From the NCBI GenBank assembly GCA_000507305.1, contig DF239847.1, forward strand, positions 94,179 through 158,178: a DNA stretch of 64,000 nucleotides. The letters are read 5' to 3'. How positions within the stretch are numbered: the stretch's first letter is position 1; every line of letters starts with the position of its first letter. Source of the DNA: Breviolum minutum Mf 1.05b.01 (taxonomy: Eukaryota > Sar > Dinophyceae > Suessiales > Symbiodiniaceae). Made by a program: the position numbers and the translations under genes. Of this stretch, positions 45,351 to 55,540 are shown piece after piece. The notes beneath the pieces are model-generated. The model did not search any database, was not told where the DNA came from, and worked only from the letters and a program-made list of their open reading frames with translations.

Positions 45351-45825
45351 GAGCCGAATGCAACTATTCTAGATCATGAATTATGCGTATGTCATCCCAG
45401 ATCAAGTGCCTAGCCAGCGAAACAAGATGCAGCCAGATGTATGCACTCCTTGTTTCCAGCTGTAATGATTATTTTTGCTATCAGTAGCCCCGGAGTGCTA
45501 GCCGTTGTCAATTTAAGAAAACTATGTTCAATCCATACAATCCAGATACATCCAGATGCTAACTACTCATGCACAAAGTCGAAAAAAAGCCACTTGATTT
45601 TTCAGATTACTGGTCCGTTGCTTAATGGGTTTTAATATATTTGTTCTCAATTGTTTTGTCACAACGTTTTTTTTGCATCAACCACAAAGACCTCTAGAAC
45701 GCTTCGGTATTGACACCAGTATTGACCAGAAGTGGATGCAAAATTTTTGACTTGAGGTCGATATAATGGAGATTGTGTTGTGTTTTTTCGCTGTTGATCC
45801 ATGGTTGAGATCAACACTTGGACAG

Positions 45826-45950
45826 TTTTTTCCGCATGATTACCAACAGCCAGGAACCTTCAAGGTATGCTATTGTGCCAGCTTGGATGCGTGCAACTCC
45901 CTGGAGTTTGGGGTACCCAGAAAAATCGAATGGAAGAAGGGATGGGTGTT
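45826..45950 (+). CDS. Exon, motif e-end through f
   Basis: ACACTTGGACAG| reads FFPHDYQQPGTFKVCYCASL then DACNSLEFGVPRKIEW. GTFKVCYCASLDAC is a perfect motif f, near-identical in CYCASxD to the exon at 34667. The donor may be GTACCC after LEFG. Confidence 0.92.
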
Positions 45951-46418
45951 TTGAGAGGATTCAAAGGAATGATGGGAGATGGTTTCATACCTCCTTTGTT
46001 ATGTATATATTATGTTGTTTTTTCTTCGGATATAGGTCACCATCCCAAATCTTTGTCCATGTACATATTACATAGGGTATCTAAGAACATTAAGATGCAT
46101 ATGATGTTCTCTTGTATCATCCAGTATTATTTTATCATGTATAGGTACATGATTCTCGCTATGCTTCAATGCATGCAACAAACATCATGTCATTGAGGTA
46201 TTTCATTCACCCGGGGCTCTGATACCTTTTTGCTGATAACCTTGCCGCATCATCCACGGATCTTACCAGCAAACATTGGAATGTCCTGGTATGTTTTTTC
46301 TTGTACCCTGGTACCATTTATGGCAAACGTCTTGCTTTTTACTGCAGTTTTTTCTTTAGAAATGAACAACTAAACATACTATGATCTATACAAGGCAATT
46401 TTCTCAAATTTGAATATG

Positions 46419-46532
46419 CTAGGCAATGAATATATGGTTTCAAACATTTTTTGTTTTTACCCCGAACCTTGGGGAAATGATCCAATTCAGACGAGCACAT
46501 TGTTCAATTGGGTTGCTTCAACCACCACCTAA
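46419..46532. repeat. Inverted-repeat element, family E
   Basis: CTAGGCAATGAATATATGGTTTC-like left end; GGGGAAATGATCCAATTCAG core; TTCAACCACCACCTA right end. Confidence 0.8.
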
Positions 46533-46696
46533 TCATATTGGTTTTTATCATTGTGTATACCCTTCCTCCCAGAATCATGGAAGTGAAAAATGGGTGTACC
46601 TCCAATAATCATTACCTTTCAAATTTCCAGCCAATTTCCATCATTTTCCGCTTTCATGATTATGGGTGATTTCGAGTCGTGGGTCGTTTCTCTCAG

Positions 46697-46740
46697 GACC
46701 TTCAACCACCAAGCTGGAGAGCTGGTGAAGGGTCCCAGTG
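46697..46740 (+). CDS. Exon, motif a, GA donor
   Basis: GTTTCTCTCAG|G reads TFNHQAGELVKGPS and G|GAACTT. GELVKGPS cut in phase 1 at the conserved site, with a GA donor. Confidence 0.88.
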
Positions 46741-46924
46741 GAACTTCCGCTAATGGTTCGGGAGGGGTCCCAGCATCCAAGTTGGGGAAGGTCGGACCTT
46801 TCCCAAGGTTTGATATCTTTAGATATGTCATATATATATATTTATATATGTTTATATATACACATATACATATCATATACATACATATGTGTCATTCTAG
46901 ACATCAATTCCTTGGAATTGCCAG

Positions 46925-47030
46925 GCTGTTTTGTTTTCAGCATTCAGAGAAGCTTGATGGAAGATCACGTAATGCATCCAGATCAGTTTATCTTGTTCGC
47001 AGTTCCCCCCCTTTACATGGAAGCTCTGGA
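46925..47030 (+). CDS. Exon, motif b into c
   Basis: GAATTGCCAG|GC, in phase after 46740, reads CFVFSIQRSLMEDHVMHPD then QFILFAVPP. DQFILF fits GDxIxLL; only one b Cys remains. The end is uncertain. Confidence 0.8.
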
Positions 47031-47045
47031 TGAGTTTTGATATAG

Positions 47046-47190
47046 CACGGCTGTTCCACTAGTTGAACGGACCAGAGTTGGTACCTGCGCCTCCAGATTT
47101 AGTGTAAACACATTGCGTGGGATTCAATCAGATGCTAGTTGTCATGACACCAAGGGAAGTCAGTTGATGTTTACGCGTTGTGTACCTTTG
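47046..47190 (+). CDS. Long exon, motifs d-e-f
   Basis: TTTTGATATAG|C opens TAVPLVERTRVGTCASRFSV then NTLRGIQSDASCHDTKGSQ. VPxxE...SRFSV and a Cys-rich tail follow the d-e-f order. The 5' acceptor is close to the previous block; boundaries are provisional. Confidence 0.7.
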
Positions 47191-47434
47191 AGTTCGGACT
47201 GTGGGATTTCTAAGATAGATTCTTGATTGCTCACATACCTTCCTCCATACACCACAATACTGTCTCACATTGACTGGTGCAGTACGCAGAGAATTTGTCT
47301 TGCAAACTCAATCATCTTTAGCTTGAAAATGCTTGAAGTTTATTCTGCACGGATGAACTCCATTTGTGCATGTGATACTTGTATGTCAGTGATCTCAATT
47401 CTTTATCGAAAGCAGTGCTTTTGTTTTCCTCTAG

Positions 47435-47483
47435 GATTAAATGCAGTACCAGCAGATTTCTCTCTTAGATGTAGGAGTCGACA
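47435..47483 (+). CDS. Exon, motif unclear
   Basis: TTTTCCTCTAG|GA reads LNAVPADFSLRCRSR, ending at a strong GTAAGC. Good splice sites at both ends; perhaps the stretch between motifs f and a. Confidence 0.6.
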
Positions 47484-47930
47484 GTAAGCCGTAAGCAAGG
47501 ACCTGTTTTTTGATTTTTTCCCGGAAGCTAAATATCAAGCTTTGGGGATGTGAACTCATCATCATACCATCACTAGACTGGATGGTATCTAATGGCCTCT
47601 TTATGGTTGGTATTTTCAGTGTTAGGAACAAGGAATACTTAAATTGCGATGAACAACAAATATCATGAAATGTTCAAAAGGTTCATGCATAGAGATTCCC
47701 AACTTGCATTTGGAACTCAACCATTCATTCGGCAGAACCAAAAATTAGCAATATCGGACTCAACATGACTCAACATTAAAATAAAAAACCACCCCAAATC
47801 AAATCTATCAAAGTAAGATCTGCTGGTAATCAGATGAAATCTTTCACAAAACAAATCCATTCATCAACATCCATCAAATCCAAGTTCCAAAAAAGGATAC
47901 CCCCTTCCCATGTGTTCAAATCAAATGAAA

Positions 47931-48029
47931 CTAGATTGTGGTTTTAAGTATTTTTTATTTTCAACCCTACTTAGGGAAATGATCTTGACGAGCATATTTT
48001 TCAGATGGGTTGGTTCAACCACCAACTAG
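47931..48029. repeat. Inverted-repeat element, family E
   Basis: CTAGATTGTGGTTTTAAGTA to GGTTCAACCACCAACTAG. Confidence 0.85.
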
Positions 48030-48075
48030 AAAGGATTTGAACACACCATCTTACAGTTTTTGTTTAAACGCCCAG

Positions 48076-48144
48076 GACGTGGTGGATCCCATTTCTCAGA
48101 TTGAATTTTCTTCGGCTACTGTGGCCTCGGTGACTGTCAAGGCG
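48076..48144 (+). CDS. Exon, motif a
   Basis: AACGCCCAG| reads DVVDPISQIEFSSATVASVT, Val, Lys, Ala; donor GTTTTT. VASVTVKA fits LxVxGP. 23 codons. Confidence 0.75.
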
Positions 48145-48591
48145 GTTTTTGTTTGGTTTTTTCGAAGCTGGCCATAGGTCTTCGTAGATTATTATTCACT
48201 GTATAAATATATAATAAGTGTATGGCCGTATGTATCATAAGAATCATATACTGATATTGTACTTTTATTTACACAGGAACTATACAGTAGTACTTTATCC
48301 ATGTTTATCTCCTAACATGACCAAACATTTATGATAAGTGTGATGAGGCCAGTCGTTTCAAGAGGATTTATTGTTTCTACTACTTGTTGGATATGAAATA
48401 GGTGTGACTGCTCCTATTTTGGACCGTTGAAAAGATCGCCAGGGAGGCCATTTGTAGCCATGAGATACATCGAGTTGATAAATAGGATACTGCACCAATT
48501 CATATTAGGGGTTTCCATAATATGTTTCATATGCATCCCAGGTGTTGCAGGATTTCATCTCTCAACCGTAATCACCGCATTTGGTCTGCAG

Positions 48592-48710
48592 GTCCAATCG
48601 GTTTTGGAAGGCACATCTTCGCGAGTGCGTTGCGTTGGGACCCTGAGAAAATTGGAGAAGACTTGTCACATTTTGCAGTTTGCACCTGTCCTTTAAAGAT
48701 GATGTCTCGA
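48592..48710 (+). CDS. Candidate exon, motif e through f
   Basis: TTGGTCTGCAG|GT reads PIGFGRHIFASALRWDPEKI then GEDLSHFAVCTCPLK. GFG and HFAVCTC are in order. A competing frame is open for the first 60 bp. Confidence 0.6.
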
Positions 48711-48877
48711 TATGTCTGGTCATTTTTCTTTGCGACCAAACCGCTGCAATTTAACTTAGACATTTGCTGGTGAAAAAGAATCTGGAATCCTCGGAAAAGG
48801 ACCGAAAATTTGATTTAAAAAAACAATGCATCGGAGCTGGCCAATCTACTTTTAAATGGGTGCAGTGATTTGGGCAG

Positions 48878-49020
48878 ATGATGTTGGAGGCAACACATTC
48901 GTCTTTAGTATTCATGTCTTTGGCCATTCTAAGGCTGCGTCAGAATATGAGCCATCCTATATGCCCAATGGCGCGGACATTGCCAATGGCTCCTTTTCAG
49001 CAGAGCAGTGCACAGGTTCT
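48878..49020 (+). CDS. Exon, motif c into d
   Basis: GATTTGGGCAG|AT reads DVGGNTFVFSIHVFGHSKAA then EPSYMPNGADIANGSFSAEQ. GGNTFVFS and MPNGADIA fit motifs c and d. Confidence 0.85.
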
Positions 49021-49207
49021 TGGTTGGGGGAGACTTCACGACACAATACAGATTCGAAGGAATGATCATGAATCATCATTCGAACTAAAACAACTTTTTT
49101 TGTTGCCATCACATTTGTTTGGGGCTTCCGGTTGAGAGAAAACAACAAAAAAACAGGACCAACATCATGTCCAATTTCTCTGATTGTTGTTCTGTTTTTT
49201 TTTTCTT

Positions 49208-49226
49208 CTCTCTCTCTCTCTCTCTT
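49208..49226. repeat. (TC)n microsatellite
   Basis: Short dinucleotide run in an intron. Confidence 0.9.
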
Positions 49227-49638
49227 CTATTTAATGTTTGAGACTTTAAGACATATCATAAGTTCTTCCATTTATCACTATGACCATAAATATCTACACG
49301 TATATACATATATATATATTTTAATGTATATACAGTTTAGGATAGTTTAGGTTTCAATGAATATCTCCTCTACCCCATACACGTAGAGAAACATATGTTG
49401 TATTTTAGTATATAATATGAAATGTGACAATGAGTCATCCCAGCTACCCGCTTCTTATTCCTTTCAGCCAAAAAAATGGTTCCTTCATCCAACCTTTAGG
49501 GGTTTGGGATCTCAACAGATATGATCCACAAGAGAAAAAAGCACTACAGAGACGGGCATGTAATCATCAACCAACAAATCCTGCTATTTTTAACTGCTGG
49601 TGCCTGGTGTAAGATGAAGGTAGAAATTTGTTTTTCAG

Positions 49639-49743
49639 GAGTTATCCATCAGATTTTGTTGGATTCACTTTGGCACAAAAAGCTCGAGGTTTGACACCTA
49701 TTGGCTTGGGACAAGGTGAAGCACCTGAAGATACCAAGTCCGG
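49639..49743 (+). CDS. Exon, motif b-c
   Basis: GTTTTTCAG|G reads SYPSDFVGFTLAQKARGLTP then IGLGQGEAPEDTKS, split codon before GTGACC. IGLGQGE is motif c. Confidence 0.75.
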
Positions 49744-49898
49744 GTGACCTGGGGATTGAACCTGGGATCCGACGATAAAACTACTGTACAGCTGTAATTC
49801 GATGTTGACAAAATCCTGGACAGTGAGGCATTGACCTTCAGTGTTTGTGTTTAGTGGAAGGTTTGAGAGATTGTTGGTCTTGACCCACAGTTGGAAGG

Positions 49899-49970
49899 TT
49901 TTCCCCCTCCAAAGGCTACTGACGGGGAACAGCATTGATTGGAGAAAAGGGTCCCCCAGCTTCACAAAGC
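49899..49970 (+). CDS. Candidate exon, motif d-e
   Basis: ACAGTTGGAAG| reads VFPLQRLLTGNSIDWRKGSP then SFTK, like GFPxxG...SFxF. Confidence 0.5.
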
Positions 49971-50099
49971 ATATCATACGGAGCATACCGACATCTCATC
50001 ACCTCGGAACATGTCAGTTTTAAAAAATGCATACCATCCTATTAGCTGGACTTGAGGTATGAAGAAGTTGGATTGCCTGTTTTTTTTTGGGATCAGCAG

Positions 50100-50173
50100 A
50101 TGCTGGGATTCCGAATGCCCACCATGCACGAACAGGTCAGGCATTCATAGCCTTTTTGATGCTGAGTAGCAGT
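50100..50173 (+). CDS. Exon, motif d-e
   Basis: GGGATCAGCAG|AT reads AGIPNAHHARTGQAFIAFLM then LSSS, donor GTACAG. GIPNAxxA...AFIAF combines motifs d and e. 74 nt. Confidence 0.82.
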
Positions 50174-50333
50174 GTACAGATATCACATATATTTATATTT
50201 ATATCAACATATACATATATATATATATATGTATACTCGTGCATAGATCATGGATGAATATGGAAATTGAGGGAAAAGGGCAATTCCTCATGTGAAACTA
50301 GAACATCATTTATATTTGGTATGTGAGTTTTAG

Positions 50334-50445
50334 GTGAACTGGTTCTCCCTTGGAACTATTGCCCCACATCCATTAACGACCGCAACTGTCTAAGGGCTGG
50401 AGACAACTTTGTGCAGATCTTTTTCAAGACGCACCTTGGACACGA
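50334..50445 (+). CDS. Exon, motifs a-b-c
   Basis: GTGAGTTTTAG|GT reads ELVLPWNYCPTSINDRNC then LRAGDNFVQIFFKTHLG. GELVLPW, YCxxSxxxxNC and AGDNFVQIF give three motifs in order. Confidence 0.85.
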
Positions 50446-50525
50446 TAGTATTAGAATGTATCGGGCGATCAGGCATATATATATATATACATAAATAAGT
50501 TGGACAAGTAACAGCTATCAAGGGG

Positions 50526-50672
50526 CAGTTGGGTGTACCCCTAGCAGTGTACCCGTGGTATTTATTCTGTTCTCTAGGGATTCTTGGGGATTATAACCCA
50601 ATTCATACTCGCTATATAGGGCTTATACAGGGATTTCCGCATAGGGGTACGTTGGTAGGGGTACATCCCACT
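50526..50672. repeat. Inverted-repeat element, family I
   Basis: TTGGGTGTACCCCTAGCAGT and TTGGTAGGGGTACATCCCA arms. Single copy seen. Confidence 0.85.
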
Positions 50673-50741
50673 ATCCCCAAAAGCTACGACATGCTGGAAC
50701 AGATTATTTTTGCATACTTCCTATTCTAATCGGCTCTCCAG

Positions 50742-50928
50742 TTCGGTCCATCGCAACAGTCGTGGTCGGAGTTCTTTGCATGTACCAACAGTGTTGTTGA
50801 TCTTCAAATTGTCCAAGGAATAATTTGGATCTGTTTAGGCAATGAAACTGCTTCACGAGTGCAATCATTTGTATGGGAGAGTTGGGTGATAATTTACTGC
50901 CGCAAACAAGACAGAGCATTGAGAATGG
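50742..50928 (+). CDS. Candidate long exon
   Basis: GGCTCTCCAG| opens a 62-codon frame with FGPSQQSWSEFFACTNSVV, SRVQSFVWESWVIIYCRKQ. FVW...YC may be motifs e-f. A second frame reads SIATVVVGVLCMYQQCC. The correct frame is uncertain. Confidence 0.45.
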
Positions 50929-51126
50929 CTTAACTGCCGCCTGAAGGGAAGATTTGTGTCAAGGGTTTGCATCTTGGGGGATCCAACAAAAACAAGAAAC
51001 TTATTTTGCTGGTTGAATCCTCTCTGACTTTATTTCAACATATTTCAACCATACCTGGAATGACCCCCGAATGATTTTGAGATTGCGGTTTCACGTGGCC
51101 AAATCTCCCAATCTCCCAACCTCCAG

Positions 51127-51290
51127 TCGTGATCCGGACCCGCACCTTTGAGGTTCGTGAAAGCGGCTCAACAGTTGGGGCAAACTCAGGTTGTCCAACC
51201 TTTCCACAAAAAGTATCAAAAGATTTGCGATTGGATGATGCGGATGACTTTCGGATTTTTTTCAGATGTAATTTTGTATTTCAAACTGTC
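51127..51290 (+). CDS. Long exon, motif c into d/e
   Basis: CCAACCTCCAG|TC reads VIRTRTFEVRESGSTVGANS, GCPTFPQKVSKDLRLDD and DFRIFFRC. VVIR, CPTFPQ and FRIFF follow the c-d-e order. The end is uncertain. Confidence 0.7.
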
Positions 51291-51544
51291 AAGTGCTAAG
51301 GGGATCATCCCAAGATATTTTTGGAAATGTAGCTATGATTGTGATTGCGATTGCGTGTGAAACCTTGGGTCGAACACTTGTTCCGTTTCAGTACGGGCCA
51401 AGCCTGTGCAGCCTGCAACTTTGATCAAGAGTCAACTTAGCTGATTGAAAATGAATAACTGGCTGTAAATGTTTTGATCTACAATACATACATATATTAG
51501 TATGCACGCATGTTCCAGGTATCTGGCAATGTATGCACAGAACT

Positions 51545-51672
51545 AGCGGTACTAGTACTACTAGTACGACTTGTAATAGTATTTGTAGTACTAGTAGTAC
51601 TTGCCCTATTGAGGGTGTTGAATCATACTTGTACCTACTGGTACTACTAGTACACTACTAGTACTAGTATAC
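51545..51672. repeat. ACTAGT-rich imperfect repeat
   Basis: ACTAGT and AGTACTAG occur many times on both strands; largely self-complementary. Confidence 0.85.
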
Positions 51673-51798
51673 TTCTGATACTGAAAGTAATACTACCACC
51701 CACCACCAGCACCACAAGGGGCATTACCACTGATTGGGATCATAGAATGCTGTCCAATGTTACGTATGTTACTCCAACATATATATATATATATACAT

Positions 51799-51905
51799 AC
51801 CATTAGCCCCCCAAACCTACATTTTTAGAGTTTTTTTTTAATGGTGAATAACTTGGTTTTAGGTGGCCAACACCTGTATTTTTCATGCTTTTGGGGGCTC
51901 ATGGT
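51799..51905. repeat. Inverted-repeat element, family J
   Basis: CCATTAGCCCCCCAAA and TTTTGGGGGCTCATGGTG arms. Single copy seen. Confidence 0.8.
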
Positions 51906-52058
51906 GCATATAGTTTATATAAAAAAAGACAAACACAGTGTGAATACGTTGAAACCAATTTCCACCTCAGACCCCTTTGATCTGGAGAAAATTCAATGAC
52001 TTCGTAGGGACTTTCAACGTTTAGATGGCATTGACCAAAACCTTGGTGCCCTTCCAAG

Positions 52059-52132
52059 GTATCGTGTATGGTGCGTTGAAGGATCAGCACAGCCCGGGCA
52101 CTTGGGAAGATTCCGTTTCGACATTTTCAAAG
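52059..52132 (+). CDS. Exon, motif f through a
   Basis: CCTTCCAAG|G reads YRVWCVEGSAQPGHLGRFRF then DIFK and G|, donor GTACAA in phase 1. Its acceptor position equals that of 10562, and its donor equals the conserved a cut. Confidence 0.87.
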
Positions 52133-52636
52133 GTACAATGATGATAAGTATGACCAACGGACCAACTTTCACGTTGCTTCAGACTATTTTGAAGAAATAG
52201 AAGCTTGCCAGAAATAAAGATTGTAAATGTTGATTATGTGGGGGATTACATAATGTGGAGTGAAATAATCTGAACCTGTCACTGGCTAGTAGGGCTGGAA
52301 AGAAAACCATTGACTCCCGAGATGACTTGGTTTGGATCATTTGTGAATCCGTTTTCTAGCGTGCTATTTTCAATTGCTGATCATTATGAAAAACGTGTGA
52401 AAATCAACTACAAGTACCATAGGAAAAAAAACAGGACATAAAATAAAATTCCAACAAGAGTTAGGACACTCTTTCTCCATAGTGTAATGTTCTTGGCAAT
52501 TTGCAATGGTTACAATAGGTTCCATTGTGACATATATTCTGCCAGACTCCCCAATTGGGAAAATACCATCAATACCATCCGAATCCGAAACATATGGTGC
52601 GACTACGTGAGGTCCTACATTTTACCACCAACACAG

Positions 52637-52677
52637 GCTGGCACCTTGGTATTTACCCCAAGTGTTTGGGAGCCCAG
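52637..52677 (+). CDS. Exon, motif a
   Basis: ACCAACACAG| reads AGTLVFTPSVWEP with a split codon before GTTGGA. Acceptor position identical to 31697 (|AGTL). Confidence 0.85.
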
Positions 52678-52832
52678 GTTGGAAGGTTGGAGATGTAGAG
52701 TTGGTTGGTTGGTTGGTTGTACATGTTGAGGTTGGTACATTGTTACACGGGGATGTTTGGAGATTTTTGGAAAAGAAAAACAGCCGTATCGTTCTTTATA
52801 TGGAAAAAAATCAGATGATTTTTTGAGTTGAG

Positions 52833-53052
52833 TTTTGTTGCTGGTGTTGTGGTACAATCTATCTCGGATTCCAGTGATCAATTTCCATTTTGGTCAATGT
52901 TGCTAGCTTGTTGCATCTTGCCATGGGGTCCAAGTAGGTGGCACTTGCCTCCAGGCTTCATGGTTTATCACAAGGCCTTGCAAAACCATCAAGCTTTGGA
53001 AGTGCCGATAGTCTTTGACCTCTCGGGTCCTGTGGATAGTGATGTTGATCAG
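52833..53052 (+). CDS. Long exon, motifs c-d-e
   Basis: GAGTTGAG|T opens one frame with SSDQFPFWSMLLACCIL, HLPPGFMVYHKALQNHQ and VPIVFDLSGPVDSDVDQ, to CAG|GTGCTA. MLLACC, PPGF and VFDL are in module order with no intron. The 5' end is less certain. Confidence 0.8.
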
Positions 53053-53271
53053 GTGCTATGAGCAGCGATAGCTTAATCATAATAATATAAAGCCCTGATT
53101 AACATAATAATGAATCACTCCTATTTTGCGAGTGCAATCAGGCACAAAAACAGTGAGAAACAATACATGAAGAATAAGAAATAGAACAAGAAGATGAACA
53201 TGAATGACTTACCCATATGTTCAAGGCATTACTTTGTATATAAGTATGTTTTTTTTTGAAGTCGCGCGTCA

Positions 53272-53371
53272 AGGACTTGGTGCATCCACGACTGCAAGTC
53301 CATCCCAGCTTCCTTTGGCCACAGGCGCGGCAGTGGGCAGTCTTCAAATGGTTACAATCGCAGCAGCGGGG
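53272..53371 (+). CDS. Exon, motif a
   Basis: TTTTTTTGAAG|TC reads GLGASTTASPSQLPLATGAA then VGSLQMVTIAAAG. VGSLQMV is motif a. All three frames are open here; this one is chosen by motif. Confidence 0.7.
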
Positions 53372-53577
53372 TTTTCAAGAAAGATCAAATAAACATATTG
53401 GATGACTATTGGATGACTATTTGGATGACTATTTGGGGTATGGATGGATAATGACCTGGATATTTGATATACTATTGGAGTGGGCCCCCGTTTTTTGAAA
53501 AGCATTCTCAGAAGTCTAAAAACAGAGGTATCAATGCCAGAGTTTCCATCTGAAATTTCCTTACACAAATATCTGGG

Positions 53578-53692
53578 TGTTTTCCAAAAAATAGGGGTAC
53601 CCCCATTTCACACCCCAAGTGCTGATCATTTTTAGTAGGAAAACCCATGGGTTTGTTGGAGAAACCCACCATTTTTGGAAGCATCCATATCT
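53578..53692. repeat. Inverted-repeat element, family F
   Basis: GGGTGTTTTCCAAAAAATAG and ACCATTTTTGGAAGCATCC; partner of 19769. Confidence 0.82.
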
Positions 53693-53974
53693 ATTGCACC
53701 AAGTAGTTGGTGACGAGATTGGTGAGAGGCGAGGGTAATAGCACCGTTTGGGAGATAAACTCGGGACTTCGTATAAAACTTTTCGTAGCGGTAAGGGGTA
53801 GCACCGTTTACTACAGTAGCAAGCAGTTGGTCCGGTCAGGTCACAGTAGGCAGCAACAGTAGCATGGATCTACTACGTAACAACAGTAGTACCATATGTA
53901 TACTTTTTTACACATATACAATAGTGATACCATCGAAACATAATTCCAGCAACGTTAGGAGTTGGGCTGTTGAG

Positions 53975-54150
53975 ACTTTGGAAGCCACTTGGAAATCCTA
54001 CGATGATTTCATGCAACCAAAGTTTGGATCCGGGAAGGAGGAACATCATGCTTCAATGGAATCACCTTGTAAAGGAAATGATGATCTTGGGGGGGACCCA
54101 TTTTCCAGTGAACCATGATAGGAGGCATGTTTTTTTTGATGTACACATTT
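53975..54150 (+). CDS. Long exon, motifs a-b-c-d-e
   Basis: GCTGTTGAG|A reads LWKPLGNPTMISCNQSLDPG, NHLVKEMMILGGTHFPVNHD and RRHVFFDVH. PTMISCNQS, KEMMILGGTHFPVN and VFFDV give b to e in order. Confidence 0.8.
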
Positions 54151-54168
54151 GATTTTGACTTCTTTGAG

Positions 54169-54252
54169 GCATCGTTCTATGCAGAGCTTTACAACGTTTT
54201 CGCCGCACCATGCTCAGTCGCTGGAGAGACGGAATTCTTGAGGGATCTCCAG
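54169..54252 (+). CDS. Exon, motif f
   Basis: CTTCTTTGAG|GCA reads FYAELYNVFAAPCSVAGETE then FLRDLQ, possible GC donor CAG|GCAATC. LYNVFAAPC is f with F for the first Cys. 28 codons, phase 0. Confidence 0.85.
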
Positions 54253-54298
54253 GCAATCAGAACATCCCTCCCATCCCTCCATGTTTGTTGATCCTTAG

Positions 54299-54347
54299 GC
54301 AGCCCTGGGCCGGCGCTTGCAGAGCTTGACAGAGGCAGCAGTTCGTG
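54299..54347 (+). CDS. Exon, motif a, GA donor
   Basis: GATCCTTAG| in phase 0 reads AALGRRLQSLTEAAVR and G|GAGTTT. Starts with AA like 14810; phase-1 GA donor at the conserved site. Confidence 0.8.
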
Positions 54348-54547
54348 GAGTTTCCACGAGCAAAAAAATGGTCATGAACATGGCAATGGAACATGGATCA
54401 TTTTTAAGATGTATTTTTCTAGTGAAAATGCGGAGTTTACATTGCCATGCTAGTGTATCAGAGTGTATTCATGATTGCTCGTTTTGAACACCCATCCGCC
54501 TCAGTCAGACTTTTGTTAGTGCCGTGGTGCGTGGACTTCAACTGCAG

Positions 54548-54705
54548 GTGCGTGTGCAAACCAGCGCAAGTCCCTACATGTGCAATCGGATGCTGTATGT
54601 GTGCCTGGCCACTTGCGTTGTTGGAAACTCTTCAAGACATCATTGCATTATGGAACAAGGCCTTATTTTCAAACATGGGACAAGCTTGTCAGTTTGAAGA
54701 TCATT
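54548..54705 (+). CDS. Long exon, motif b into c
   Basis: CAACTGCAG|GT, in phase, reads ACANQRKSLHVQSDAVCVPG, HLRCWKLFKTSLHYGTR and YFQTWDKLVSLKII, donor GTTGGA. CVPGHLRC and WDKLVSL are motifs b and c. 158 nt. Confidence 0.87.
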
Positions 54706-54729
54706 GTTGGAAATGGGATGTGAATTGCG

Positions 54730-54840
54730 AAATACATATATATATATACGTATATGTATATATATATCATAGTATGTGCATGGACACATATATATATATA
54801 CACATACATATATATATATACACACACCTTGTTCGTTTGG
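54730..54840. repeat. (TA)n-rich tract
   Basis: Four TATATATA runs; it explains the Tyr/Ile-rich shadow frames on both strands. Confidence 0.9.
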
Positions 54841-54920
54841 ATATTACTTCTTGTTTTCATCTTGATATGAGGGCCGATGTAGTTCGACTTACAGTAAATT
54901 TTGGTGAGAACACTTTCCAG

Positions 54921-54968
54921 AAAGGAATTCCCAAACCTATCAAAGAAGATGAAAACAAACACATGACA
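54921..54968 (+). CDS. Exon, motif d
   Basis: CACTTTCCAG| in phase 0 reads KGIPKPIKEDENKHMT, possible GA donor. GIPKP is motif d. Read-through would add a very hydrophobic tail ending at TAA 55069. Confidence 0.7.
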
Positions 54969-55065
54969 GATCCATCCCTGCTCCTTCTCCTCATCATCAT
55001 CACAACAGTAATCATTGCACTCATCATACACATCCCCATCGAGGTGTTTTTTCTTCAAAGATTTT

Positions 55066-55160
55066 TGTAAGTTTTACCCCAAATGCTTAGGGAAATGATC
55101 CAATTTGACTTGCGCTTATTTTTTCAAATTGGGTTGAAACTCAACTCGGCCAGGCAGATG
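55066..55160. repeat. Inverted-repeat element, family E, diverged
   Basis: GGGAAATGATCCAATTTGACT core and ATTGGGTTGAAACTCAACTC. It abuts the acceptor of the next exon. Confidence 0.6.
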
Positions 55161-55240
55161 CTGTGGACATGGTGGTGTCAGTGGGGCAAACCCAAAAAAA
55201 AACAGGTTCTGCAGATGTTTTTTTTGCCAATGCTTATGGG
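55154..55240 (+). CDS. Exon, motif e
   Basis: CAACTCGGCCAG| in phase 0 reads ADAVDMVVSVGQTQKKTGSA then DVFFANAYG, possible GA donor. VFFAN is motif e. Another open frame reads MLWTWWCQW. Confidence 0.62.
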
Positions 55241-55488
55241 GATTTTGTGTTTTTCTTTTAAACTATATCCTGAAAAAAAACATGGTCTGCTAATGTTGCT
55301 GGTTTTATATGCTATACTAGGTTTTTGGGACAGAAAAAAACTGAGATGAAATCTGGCTTTCTTTCTTGACTTTTTTGTTTGTAATGAGTAGTTTTTAGAC
55401 GGAATGGAGTTTATTTTATTTGTGAGGCTTCACCATCTTGGATGATTCTGGCCAATTGAAATTTTCGTGAAAAATTTCCAACCATGAG

Positions 55489-55530
55489 AGTATGTGGTGC
55501 ACCCAGCGCCTATACCCATCCACTTTAAGA
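55489..55530 (+). CDS. Candidate exon, motif f
   Basis: CAACCATGAG|A reads RVCGAPSAYTHPL, like YRVCYCAPSA. Confidence 0.5.
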
Positions 55531-55540
55531 AACGGCCAAG

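Noticed and set aside
45441-45635. Signal-peptide-like start MHSLFPAVMIIFAISSPG
   Set aside because: An intron acceptor (CTATCAG) falls inside it and no exon chain begins here; probably chance.
49642-49986. 114-codon minus-strand ORF
   Set aside because: Shadow of the + exon at 49639-49743, which carries IGLGQGE in frame.
53204-53391. C-terminal membrane tail ending SRKIK and a stop
   Set aside because: The stretch VGSLQMVTIAAAG aligns with motif a of the module, so it is more likely an internal exon than a gene end.
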